From Acidimicrobiia bacterium (lineage in GTDB: Bacteria > Actinomycetota > Acidimicrobiia > Spongiisociales > ZC4RG35), in NCBI GenBank assembly GCA_029865445.1, contig JAOUGY010000271.1:1-5376 (forward strand): a stretch of 5,376 nt of DNA, given 5' to 3'. Shown here in pieces: positions 1 to 5,376 of this stretch (its first letter is position 1; every line of letters starts with the position of its first letter). A program made the translations under genes and the position numbers. A model generated the notes under the pieces. It had not been told where the DNA came from. It was given only the letters and a program-made list of their open reading frames with translations, and ran no database searches.

Positions 1-205
1 CCCGCCGAGTGAACGAGTCCCGATCGCCCGTCCACGACACGACTTCAGTTGGAATTCCGTGCGATTCGGCTCGATCGAGCGCGAGCGCCGCCGGACGATC
101 CGACACGACAAGCACGATGCGAGAAGCGCTGCCGGGTTGTTTCGACGCTTCGACCAGCGCCTCGAGGTTGGATCCGGTGCCCGAGACCAGTACCGCGATG
201 TCGAT
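1..205 (-). CDS. purN: Phosphoribosylglycinamide formyltransferase, 5' part (runs off window)
   Basis: PurN transfers the formyl group of 10-formyl-THF to glycinamide ribonucleotide, the third step of de novo purine synthesis, in the cytosol. The first 68 codons are visible. They encode the family's N-terminal signature IAVLVSGTGSNLEALVEA (residues 3-20), with the phosphate-binding GTGSN loop at 9-13, then a second strand (RIVLVVSDRPAALALDRA) and the HGIPTEVV strand, closely following the E. coli PurN layout. About two thirds of a roughly 200-residue protein lies outside the window, including the catalytic Asn-His-Asp. The start is odd: the codon where homologues have Met is ATC (205-203), with GGAGG 6 bases upstream. 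No in-frame ATG, GTG or TTG occurs until an ATG at 358, deep inside the upstream gene; a CTG lies at 244-242. The gene follows the PLP-enzyme gene by 35 bases and is probably co-transcribed with it. Family call is firm; the start is not. Confidence 0.9.
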   Translation of the reverse strand, partial: MDIAVLVSGTGSNLEALVEASKQPGSASRIVLVVSDRPAALALDRAESHGIPTEVVSWTGDRDSFTRR

Positions 206-211
206 GAGCCA

Positions 212-216
212 CCTCC
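212..216 (-). promoter_or_regulatory. Shine-Dalgarno site of purN
   Basis: GGAGG is read on the minus strand, followed by a 6-base spacer and then the ATC codon at 205-203. Its spacing is ideal for initiation at that codon and poor for the CTG at 244-242, which lies upstream of it. An out-of-frame GTG at 212-210 overlaps the site, but its frame does not encode PurN. The site therefore argues that translation begins at the ATC, or that the base at 203 is mutated or misread. Confidence 0.55.
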
Positions 217-240
217 GGCGGTGAGTGTAGGTTGCCTGCC

Positions 241-1398
241 TCAGGGCTCGATCGGCTCCTCGTCGAGCAGGTCGATGACGGCGCGGGCCAGGGTCCGGTA
301 CTGGTCTTCGGAGTTGTGGAGCTGAGCCGACAGCCTCACGATGCGAGCTCCGCGCCATCCGAATACCGGAATCTCGATCCGGTGGCGGGCGGCGAGACGG
401 GCACCGAGGTGCTCGGGTCCCGACGGCAAGACCACCGACGCCATCGAGCCCACCATGGCTTCAGGCGCCCCCTCGTCCCCGCCTACTGCATCGAGGAGGA
501 TTCGACGACCTGCTACCGCGAGCCGATGGTTTGCACGATATACCGCGGGCCATCCCCCCTCGATCAGGTCACCGACCGCATCGATCGCGGTGGAAACGGA
601 CAACACCGACGACGCATCGAAGGTACCCGTGAAATCGAACAAACGCCGGAAGCGGTTCCCGCCCGGATACATCCCGTTCCATCCGTGCGAGATGGCCAGC
701 GGTTCGACTTCATCTCGAAACGACTCGTGGACCCACAGGAAGGCGGAGCCTTTGGGTGCACACATCCACTTGTGACAGTTACCCGTGTAGAAGGCGACCC
801 CGAGGGACTCGATGTCGAACCCGACCATGCCGGGGCCGTGCGCCCCGTCGACGAGGACCGGGACCCCCTCCACCGCTTCTGCGATGCTGGCCACATCGAA
901 CACGAGGGCGGTCGGGGACGTCACATGGTCGACGAGCACGAGTCGCGTGCGATCGGTCACTGCCGACGTCATGGCCTTCACGACCTGCTCGCTCGATGCC
1001 ACAGGAAACGGGATCTTGGCCTCCACCACGACTGCACCGGCGGCGTCCGCCACCGCCCGGGCGGCATTGGTGCATGCGTTGTAACCATGGTCCGTGACCA
1101 GGATTTCGTCCCCGCGTTCAAATCGAAGCGATCGAAGCACTGTGTTGACACCCGCGGTGGCGTTCGTCACGAACGCCAGACCCTCGGGGTCGGCCCCGAC
1201 GAAACGACCCAGTGCCATGCGCTGCTCATCGAGCAGATCGGGAAAGTCCCGTGTGAAGAACCGCGTCGGGTTCGCCTCCATCCGGGCTCGCACCTCGGAC
1301 TGGCAGTCTGCAACCACGTCGAGAACGCCGCCGAAGCCACCATGATTGAGATACACGACCGACGGGTCCAGCATCCACCGTGCCACGCCGCGGACCAT
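241..1398 (-). CDS. Class V aminotransferase-fold PLP enzyme, isopenicillin N epimerase-like
   Basis: A 385-residue fold-type I PLP enzyme, the usual length for the family. Visible motifs, in order, are: LNHGGFG near the N-terminus (17-23); FVTNATAGVNTVL, the cofactor phosphate region (77-88); DHGYNACTNA (103-112); VDHVTSPTAL (157-165); VDGAHGPGM (183-191), where the Asp pairs with the pyridine nitrogen; and GNCHKWMCAPKG, in which Lys210 is the Schiff-base lysine. Arg355 in RIVRLSAQLHN is placed to bind a substrate carboxylate. The pattern matches the group annotated as isopenicillin N epimerase-like, whose members also include amino-acid desulfurases/lyases, so the reaction (epimerisation, C-S cleavage or other) cannot be assigned. 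ATG at 1398 is the first in-frame start, and the LNHG motif begins 16 residues later as in homologues; no good ribosome site precedes it, so it may depend on coupling to the ligase gene ending 28 bases upstream. Family call is strong; substrate is unknown. Confidence 0.9.
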   Translation of the reverse strand: MVRGVARWMLDPSVVYLNHGGFGGVLDVVADCQSEVRARMEANPTRFFTRDFPDLLDEQRMALGRFVGADPEGLAFVTNATAGVNTVLRSLRFERGDEILVTDHGYNACTNAARAVADAAGAVVVEAKIPFPVASSEQVVKAMTSAVTDRTRLVLVDHVTSPTALVFDVASIAEAVEGVPVLVDGAHGPGMVGFDIESLGVAFYTGNCHKWMCAPKGSAFLWVHESFRDEVEPLAISHGWNGMYPGGNRFRRLFDFTGTFDASSVLSVSTAIDAVGDLIEGGWPAVYRANHRLAVAGRRILLDAVGGDEGAPEAMVGSMASVVLPSGPEHLGARLAARHRIEIPVFGWRGARIVRLSAQLHNSEDQYRTLARAVIDLLDEEPIEP

Positions 1399-1426
1399 AG
1401 TGCACCGCGTAGAACGGGAATCTCTT

Positions 1427-2950
1427 TCAGGCGGAGACGACCTCGGAGCGCGTGCCGGCGTACGCGTCTAGCCGCACCACCGCATCCTCGAACAACCGCG
1501 TGGCGGTTTCCCTGGTCTCGGCGATGGCGGTTATCCCCAGCTTGCCGAACGCGGGAAGAGCCCCGAGGAGATGCATGACGACGCCCCGCCGATCGCCCCG
1601 GTCAAATGCCAGATCGCCGAGGGCGTGCCTCGCATCAACCACATCCATGCCCACATAGGCCGGGTTCCGGACGTTGTCCGATGCGTGATAGGCCCTCACC
1701 AATCCGTCCGTGAGCTTGTACTCGCCAAACGCCGGGTCGTAGCGCCCCCGGGTGAGATAGTCCAGCATGAGATAGGGCAGAGTGGTGCCGCCTTTTCGTA
1801 GGTTGATCTCCAGCCCGTAGACCTTCCAGGTATCGCCAGATCTGACCGTCAGGAAGTCGATCCCGAAACGACCGATCACACCTCTTCGAGCAAGGACATC
1901 TGACACCCGGACGGCAGCCTGCGTGATGGAGCGGCGATAGGCCTCATCGGCCGGGAAGTGACATCCCAGGTACACCTGGTTGTTCTTCCCTCCCAATACC
2001 TGGTCGTGGGTGGAGATGACCGTGATCGCGCCCGACGGCTCCACTCGACACTGCACCGAGGGCGACCGCACTTCGTCTCCGTCGACGAATGCTTCAACGA
2101 TCCCGCCCATCGCCGCCAACTTCCTGCTGTACGAGGGCCAGTTCTCGGTGGGCGCCTCGAACTCGACGCTGGACGGCAAGGATATCTTCAGGGTCCCGTC
2201 GTCTGATCCGGTCGCCGTGCCCCGTAGGTCGATGACCGCATTCCCTTCGCCCGAGAAGCCCTCGTCGAGTTTGATGACGGCGCGGTCGCTCACGCCGCGA
2301 AGCCGCGCCAGACCCTCGATCACATCATCGAAGCTCCGAACATCTTCGGTACCGGCCGGAACCTCGACACACGCCTGTCTGAAGACGCGACGTCCTTCAC
2401 TCTTCGTGCCGAGATACCACAGATCCGGATCTGCGGCGTACAGCGGAATTCCCAACGAGACAGCCAGCGTCCGCTCCAGCGGGCTGGCTGCGAAACAGGT
2501 GAGGTGTGCCGATGCCGGGTCGTGGATCGCCGTCCGGATCCGGGTGAGGAGGTCGGGACGATCGACCAGCTTCGCCGAGAGGGGCCGGAGGGACGGATCC
2601 CCGACATGGACCATCGTCAGACGTCGGGCAGCGTCTTCGGGGTCGGGAAGCATGTCGAGGTGATAGGAAACGATCTCGGGAGCCACGGGCATCGAGGTCA
2701 CATGGATGACGCGGGTATGAGGCATTCGAAGAAGCAGCAACAGGCACAACATGCGCTCTTCGTAGTGGAGCACACCTTCGAGTTTCGCCAGTTCCTCGAC
2801 CGATAGGCTCAGACTGGGCACGACGACCACCGTGCGGGGCAGGGCCTCGTCCGCAAACAGCCTGCGGTGCATCGGAGCGAACGACTGCTGGAGGAGGGCA
2901 AACGCGGCCCGCTCCTCCTCAGAACCCGGCCCGGGGGTCCTCGTAACCAT
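1427..2950 (-). CDS. PGM1-like ATP-grasp peptide ligase / carboxylate-amine ligase
   Basis: A 507-residue protein resembling PGM1 of pheganomycin biosynthesis, whose family joins a carboxylate to an amine through an acyl-phosphate using ATP. The N-terminal half has the family pattern: VVVPSLSLS (42-50), an Arg/Leu-rich helix, VIHVTSMPVAPEIVSYHLDMLP (81-102), LSAKLVDRPDLL (124-135) and LGTKSEGRRVF (180-190). The ATP-grasp core follows: VIKLDEGFSGEGNAVI with Lys227 and a Gly-rich loop, then VEAFVDGDEVRSPSVQ (285-300), THDQVLGGKNNQVYLGC (314-330), RFGIDFLTV (361-369) and the metal-ligand stretch YGLEINLRKGGTT (378-390; Glu381, Asn383). The reading frame stays open upstream to 3319, but ATG 2950 is chosen because GGAGG sits 5 bases before it and homology begins there; the longer form would run antisense through the DUF169 gene. 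First gene of the leftward unit. The acyl and amine substrates are unknown. Confidence 0.88.
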   Translation of the reverse strand: MVTRTPGPGSEEERAAFALLQQSFAPMHRRLFADEALPRTVVVVPSLSLSVEELAKLEGVLHYEERMLCLLLLLRMPHTRVIHVTSMPVAPEIVSYHLDMLPDPEDAARRLTMVHVGDPSLRPLSAKLVDRPDLLTRIRTAIHDPASAHLTCFAASPLERTLAVSLGIPLYAADPDLWYLGTKSEGRRVFRQACVEVPAGTEDVRSFDDVIEGLARLRGVSDRAVIKLDEGFSGEGNAVIDLRGTATGSDDGTLKISLPSSVEFEAPTENWPSYSRKLAAMGGIVEAFVDGDEVRSPSVQCRVEPSGAITVISTHDQVLGGKNNQVYLGCHFPADEAYRRSITQAAVRVSDVLARRGVIGRFGIDFLTVRSGDTWKVYGLEINLRKGGTTLPYLMLDYLTRGRYDPAFGEYKLTDGLVRAYHASDNVRNPAYVGMDVVDARHALGDLAFDRGDRRGVVMHLLGALPAFGKLGITAIAETRETATRLFEDAVVRLDAYAGTRSEVVSA

Positions 2951-2955
2951 GGTCG

Positions 2956-2960
2956 CCTCC
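2956..2960 (-). promoter_or_regulatory. Shine-Dalgarno site of the ATP-grasp ligase
   Basis: GGAGG on the minus strand with a 5-base spacer to ATG 2950. It decides between this start and the longer open frame reaching 3319, whose upstream start candidates would place the first codons inside the divergent DUF169 gene. Confidence 0.75.
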
Positions 2961-2972
2961 ACGTCGTTGGCC

Positions 2973-2978
2973 AAACTA
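2973..2978 (-). promoter_or_regulatory. Candidate -10 element of the leftward operon
   Basis: TAGTTT on the minus strand fits the actinobacterial TAnnnT -10 pattern. A start of transcription about 7 bases further on (near 2966) would leave a short leader containing the GGAGG site at 2960-2956. I see no convincing -35 hexamer at 17-18 bases upstream, so this is a weak call. Confidence 0.28.
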
Positions 2979-3025
2979 TCCTCGCGCTCCGTGCCAGGTG
3001 ACGTGGGCACAAAGGCCCTCAACCT

Positions 3026-3041
3026 TGGGACCAAAGTCCCA
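3026..3041. repeat. Perfect 6-bp inverted repeat in the divergent promoter region
   Basis: TGGGAC, a CAAA loop, then GTCCCA: a perfect 6-base stem with a 4-base loop. A third arm, GGTCCC at 3043-3048, can pair instead with GGGACC at 3027-3032, so two mutually exclusive hairpins are possible. There is no T-run after it. It sits between the candidate promoters of the two divergent genes, about where a -35 for the plus-strand promoter would lie. It may therefore be an operator, though chance cannot be excluded in GC-rich DNA. Confidence 0.4.
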
Positions 3042-3058
3042 CGGTCCCGACCCCGGGC

Positions 3059-3064
3059 TACGCT
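3059..3064 (+). promoter_or_regulatory. Candidate -10 element giving a leaderless DUF169 mRNA
   Basis: TACGCT matches TAnnnT and ends 6 bases before the ATG at 3071, which is the distance expected between a -10 box and the transcription start. The bases just before the ATG (CTCCCCTG) are pyrimidine-rich and contain no Shine-Dalgarno site. Together this suggests that transcription begins at or next to the A of the ATG. No clear -35 is visible. Confidence 0.45.
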
Positions 3065-3070
3065 CCCCTG

Positions 3071-3775
3071 ATGCCACACGCACAGCTTCACGACGACCTC
3101 GTATCCATGCTCGGGCTCGAGTACGCACCGGTTGCCATCTCGTTTCTCGCGGCGCCAGGCCCAGCTCCCGCGTTCGCGGAACCCATGTCCGAACCCACAG
3201 CGGACGGTCGGTCGGGCCGGGTCCCCGCCTCGTGCGTGTTCTGGGCGTATGGCCACGATTCGACATTCACAACAGTTGCGGCAGACCACGGCAACTGCTC
3301 GGTGGGGAGGTTCACACACGGCTTGGCGTCGGCCGAGGAGATCATCGACAAGTCGGACGTCGGAACACTCCTCGAAGTTGGGTGGGTCACGATGGAGGCG
3401 TTCGCGGGCGTCGCGACCCTCCCCACCAAGCCCGAGTCCATCGAATACGGACCACTCCGCGAAGCGACGGTGACGCCCGACGTGATTCTGCTGCGTGTCA
3501 CGCCCCGTCAGATGATGGAGATCGCCGACGCCGTCGAGGTCGAGTTCAGCGGGAAACCCCAGTGCCAGATCATTCCGCGGGCTGCCGCCGGGACGATCGC
3601 GGCTTCGATGGGTTGTGCCCTCAGCCGCGAACGAATCGGCATGTCGGATTCAGAACTCACCGTGGCGATACCCGGCGGATCGGTCGAGGCCGTAGTCGAG
3701 TCACTTCGTTCTGTCTGCGAGGCCGATGAAGCGGTCGTGGGATACGCGGCGGCCGACAAGAAGCGCTTCGCGTGA
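3071..3775 (+). CDS. DUF169 (COG2043) family protein of unknown function
   Basis: A 234-residue soluble protein recognised as DUF169 by its N-terminal LEYAPVAISF (16-25), the Cys-containing stretch ASCVFWAYGHDSTFTTVAAD and NCSVGRFTHGL (53-84), and the C-terminal half with TPDVILLRVTPRQMMEIADAV (135-155), QCQIIPRAAAG (164-174) and GCALSRERIG (181-190). Five cysteines are present: 55, 76, 165, 182 and 216. The first four fall in the best-conserved blocks and could bind a metal or cluster, but that is inference; no function is established that I can name. There is no signal peptide or membrane segment. The gene stands alone on its strand: divergent from the ligase operon and convergent with the thioesterase gene 3 bases downstream. 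The ATG at 3071 is the first in frame, fits the family N-terminus and lacks a ribosome site, consistent with a leaderless transcript. Confidence 0.85.
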   Translation: MPHAQLHDDLVSMLGLEYAPVAISFLAAPGPAPAFAEPMSEPTADGRSGRVPASCVFWAYGHDSTFTTVAADHGNCSVGRFTHGLASAEEIIDKSDVGTLLEVGWVTMEAFAGVATLPTKPESIEYGPLREATVTPDVILLRVTPRQMMEIADAVEVEFSGKPQCQIIPRAAAGTIAASMGCALSRERIGMSDSELTVAIPGGSVEAVVESLRSVCEADEAVVGYAAADKKRFA

Positions 3776-3778
3776 CCG

Positions 3779-4243
3779 TCAGGCGCCGCGGGTCAAGGCG
3801 GCGTAAGTGCCGCGGTGGCGTGCCACGACCCGACCATCGGACGTGATGTCGGACTCGACCCGGAGGCGCGCCCTTCCAAACCGCTCCAGCGTCCGGCGAA
3901 AGCGTTCCCAATCGGCAGGGTCGGGGGCTGATGTCGTGGCTTCGATCGAATCGAAAACCGGGGAGAGGTAGTCGACTTCACTCCCCTGGATCACGACGTC
4001 GAACTCGCCCGGGATGGCACGAACCGCCAGATCGACCGTGAGCCATCCCGAGACGATCCCGCTCACGGCAATGCTCCCACCAAAGACCGTCCCGTGATAG
4101 TTGCGGTTGGGCGGGAATGGCGCCCGCACCCGTACCGTGTGGTCACCGGCCTCGACGACCTCGAGCTGGGCGGCGGCGCTGAGCGGGATGCCAGCCCACA
4201 GCTGGCGGTTCAGGTCGGAGAAGAGCGAATCACCAGGCTCCAC
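3779..4243 (-). CDS. YiiD_C-type hotdog thioesterase-like protein
   Basis: About 154 residues, the normal size for the stand-alone form of the domain found at the C-terminus of E. coli YiiD, a hotdog fold related to acyl-CoA/acyl-ACP thioesterases. Using the GTG start, the diagnostic blocks are LNRQLWAGIPLS (11-22) and FPPNRNYHGTVFGGS (43-57) with the His50-Gly51 pair at the start of the hotdog helix. Next come SGWLTVDL (65-72), the VIQGSEVDYLSPV strand (84-96) and a C-terminal strand ending GTYAAL. No acyl substrate can be deduced. The frame is open back to an ATG at 4288, but that would overlap the membrane-protein gene by 59 bases; GTG 4243 is preferred because AGGAGG lies 8 bases upstream and the family begins there. 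It overlaps the upstream gene by 14 bases, implying translational coupling. Family assignment is good; the start is moderately sure. Confidence 0.82.
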   Translation of the reverse strand: MEPGDSLFSDLNRQLWAGIPLSAAAQLEVVEAGDHTVRVRAPFPPNRNYHGTVFGGSIAVSGIVSGWLTVDLAVRAIPGEFDVVIQGSEVDYLSPVFDSIEATTSAPDPADWERFRRTLERFGRARLRVESDITSDGRVVARHRGTYAALTRGA

Positions 4244-5376
4244 CCCCGCCACCTCCTCCCCCACCTCCGCCACCACCGGAGAACCCACCGCCGCCGCCCG
4301 AGCTGCCGGGAGGAGTGAACGCTCCAGACAGCGCCGAGTTCAAGCCCGAGAATGCGTTTTCGGTGCCACCACCGCCGTAGCCGTGACCGCCGTACCAATA
4401 GATGTGCGACGACGTCTCTAGTTCCACCGGCGCCCTCAGCCGGGCTGCCTCCAGGACTTCTTCGGCAACGCCAAACGCGATGCCGTACACCAGATAGCGG
4501 TCCCACAAGGAGAGGGAAATCGGGGGTGCCTCTTCCAGCCGTGAGAAGTCCCGGAGATACCTCCGGAAGGCGTTCCAGCGGGCCGCTTCCAGAGCACCGG
4601 CCTTGGACCTGCGGGCCAGAACGCGACGAGAGGCGGCCACCGCCACCATGATGATGAGGTTGATGATCCCGACGATGACGAGTACCGGGATCAACACGAC
4701 CAACAGCGACACATCGGCCACGAGCTTCAACAACACGAACACCGCCAGCGCCCCAAGGAGCACCCAGGTACCGATCGCGATGCCGATCCACTTCCGTCCA
4801 TCCCGGAGCAACAGCCCGGCCTTTTCGATCTTCGACACCGCTGCCTTGACGAAGGACTGGTACGTCGAGGCGTTGGCTGTTGCATCATCCCGGATCCGAT
4901 CGCGCAGTTCGTGCAGCGGGAGGGGGCCTGCGGTCAATGCTCGGCGGATCACCGTGAGCACGTGCTGTTCGTGGTGGGTGAGACCCGTGGTGTCAGAGCC
5001 CATTCCGAGCTCGAGATCGGAGATGGTCTCGGAGCGCAGGCCCATCCAGGTCGAACGTTCCACCTGCACGGGCCGTGCCGTGACCGCCCCCTTTCTGATG
5101 AGATCGAAAAGGGTGGCAGTGAAGTGGGCCGGCTCTACGCGACCTTGGGACAGCAAGACGCCCACTTCGGCGGGGCTCATGTCGGTGGGCGGCTCTTGTT
5201 CGTACTCGCGGTCGTATGCCACCTTCGGTTCGCGACCGAAGAGGAAGTAGATGATGAGACCCAGGAGGGTCGCAGGTGCCACCGCCAGGATCGGGACGAT
5301 CGTGGCCAGCCGGTCTACCAGCGCCTGAATTCGCTCCTGTCGCTCGGCCTCTCTCCGCTCCTCGGCGAGGATGTCT
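4230..5376 (-). CDS. DUF2207 (YciQ-like) membrane protein, C-terminal 381 residues
   Basis: The frame is open through the right edge of the window, so the GTG at 5282 is an internal valine rather than the start; the N-terminal extracytoplasmic domain is missing. Visible residues, numbered from the edge: a charged helix, AEERREAERQERIQ (4-17); a transmembrane segment near 23-47 ending in FLFGREPK; and a cytosolic region with PPTDMSPAEVGVL (62-74) and ATLFDLIRKGAV (87-98), the hallmark of DUF2207, then a winged-helix-like stretch. Two more transmembrane segments follow (about 196-217 and 222-248), then the conserved WNAFRRYLRDFSRL (267-280) and LWDRYLVYGIAFGVAEEVL (290-308). The protein ends in a Gly-rich tail with 13 consecutive glycines before Ala-Trp and the stop. 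Glycine-rich C-termini are usual in this family, whose function is unknown. It overlaps the downstream thioesterase gene by 14 bases. Confidence 0.87.
   Translation of the reverse strand, partial: DILAEERREAERQERIQALVDRLATIVPILAVAPATLLGLIIYFLFGREPKVAYDREYEQEPPTDMSPAEVGVLLSQGRVEPAHFTATLFDLIRKGAVTARPVQVERSTWMGLRSETISDLELGMGSDTTGLTHHEQHVLTVIRRALTAGPLPLHELRDRIRDDATANASTYQSFVKAAVSKIEKAGLLLRDGRKWIGIAIGTWVLLGALAVFVLLKLVADVSLLVVLIPVLVIVGIINLIIMVAVAASRRVLARRSKAGALEAARWNAFRRYLRDFSRLEEAPPISLSLWDRYLVYGIAFGVAEEVLEAARLRAPVELETSSHIYWYGGHGYGGGGTENAFSGLNSALSGAFTPPGSSGGGGGFSGGGGGGGGGGGGGAW
4252..4257 (-). promoter_or_regulatory. Shine-Dalgarno site of the thioesterase gene, inside the upstream coding tail
   Basis: AGGAGG on the minus strand, 8 bases before GTG 4243. 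The same bases are glycine codons of the poly-Gly tail of the DUF2207 protein. Because every glycine codon starts with GG, the tail naturally supplies such a site; this one has good spacing to the start at the family N-terminus. Confidence 0.6.

Noticed and set aside
9..224. 71-codon plus-strand frame at the left edge
   Set aside because: It is antisense to the purN 5' region, whose translation matches PurN clearly.
232..1578. 448-codon open frame on the plus strand, antisense to the PLP-enzyme gene
   Set aside because: The product is rich in Arg, His, Pro and Gly with no recognisable domain, and it lies opposite a clearly recognised enzyme; it is a by-product of GC-rich codon bias.
2991..3010. 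GTGCC/GGCAC inverted repeat and the TTGGCCAA palindrome (2967-2974) as operators
   Set aside because: Short and individually expected by chance in this composition; kept out in favour of the 6-bp perfect hairpin at 3026-3041.
2951..3319. N-terminal extension of the ATP-grasp ligase to 630 residues
   Set aside because: The extra 123 residues are low-complexity and Arg/Gly-rich, run antisense through the DUF169 gene, and are made unnecessary by the GGAGG-preceded ATG at 2950.
2998..3729. 243-codon plus-strand frame overlapping the DUF169 gene
   Set aside because: Composition is Arg/Gly/Asp-heavy, and the overlapping frame at 3071-3775 encodes a recognisable conserved protein.
3773..3795. TGACC/GGTCA inverted repeat at the convergent stop codons as a terminator
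   Set aside because: Only 5 base pairs with a 13-base loop and no T-run on either strand; likely chance.
4210..4791. 193-codon minus-strand frame overlapping the DUF2207 and thioesterase genes
   Set aside because: It is the shifted frame of the DUF2207 gene, Arg/Gly-rich with no family resemblance.

Overview
The window is a GC-rich, densely packed bacterial chromosome segment of the kind seen in Actinomycetota. The evidence is the strong G/C third-position preference, GTG starts, a TAnnnT-type -10 directly in front of a start codon with no ribosome site, and a PGM1-type ATP-grasp ligase, a family well represented there. A marine or soil acidimicrobial or related lineage is plausible, but I cannot fix the genus. 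There are six protein genes and no RNA genes, insertion sequences or CRISPR arrays that I can see.

Left block (1-2950, minus strand). This reads as a three-gene transcription unit running leftwards. It starts with a PGM1-like ATP-grasp peptide ligase (2950-1427), then a class V PLP enzyme of the isopenicillin N epimerase-like group (1398-241), then the 5' third of purN, glycinamide ribonucleotide formyltransferase, which leaves the window at base 1. Gaps are 28 and 35 bases with no terminator. purN is notable: at the place where the family starts with Met there is an ATC codon, 6 bases after a clean GGAGG.

Middle (2951-3778). A 120-base divergent intergenic region holds a perfect 6-bp hairpin/palindrome and candidate promoters for both sides. 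To its right a DUF169 (COG2043) protein is encoded on the plus strand, probably from a leaderless mRNA.

Right block (3779-5376, minus strand). A DUF2207 membrane protein (5' end outside the window) is followed by a YiiD_C-type hotdog thioesterase. The thioesterase start codon overlaps the end of the membrane protein gene, and its Shine-Dalgarno site is formed by the glycine codons of the membrane protein tail. The thioesterase and DUF169 genes converge with only 3 bases between their stop codons.

The most system-like element is the ligase plus PLP-enzyme pair, which could make or modify a small peptide or amino-acid conjugate; this is inference from family and proximity only. The remaining genes look like housekeeping or poorly characterised conserved genes.
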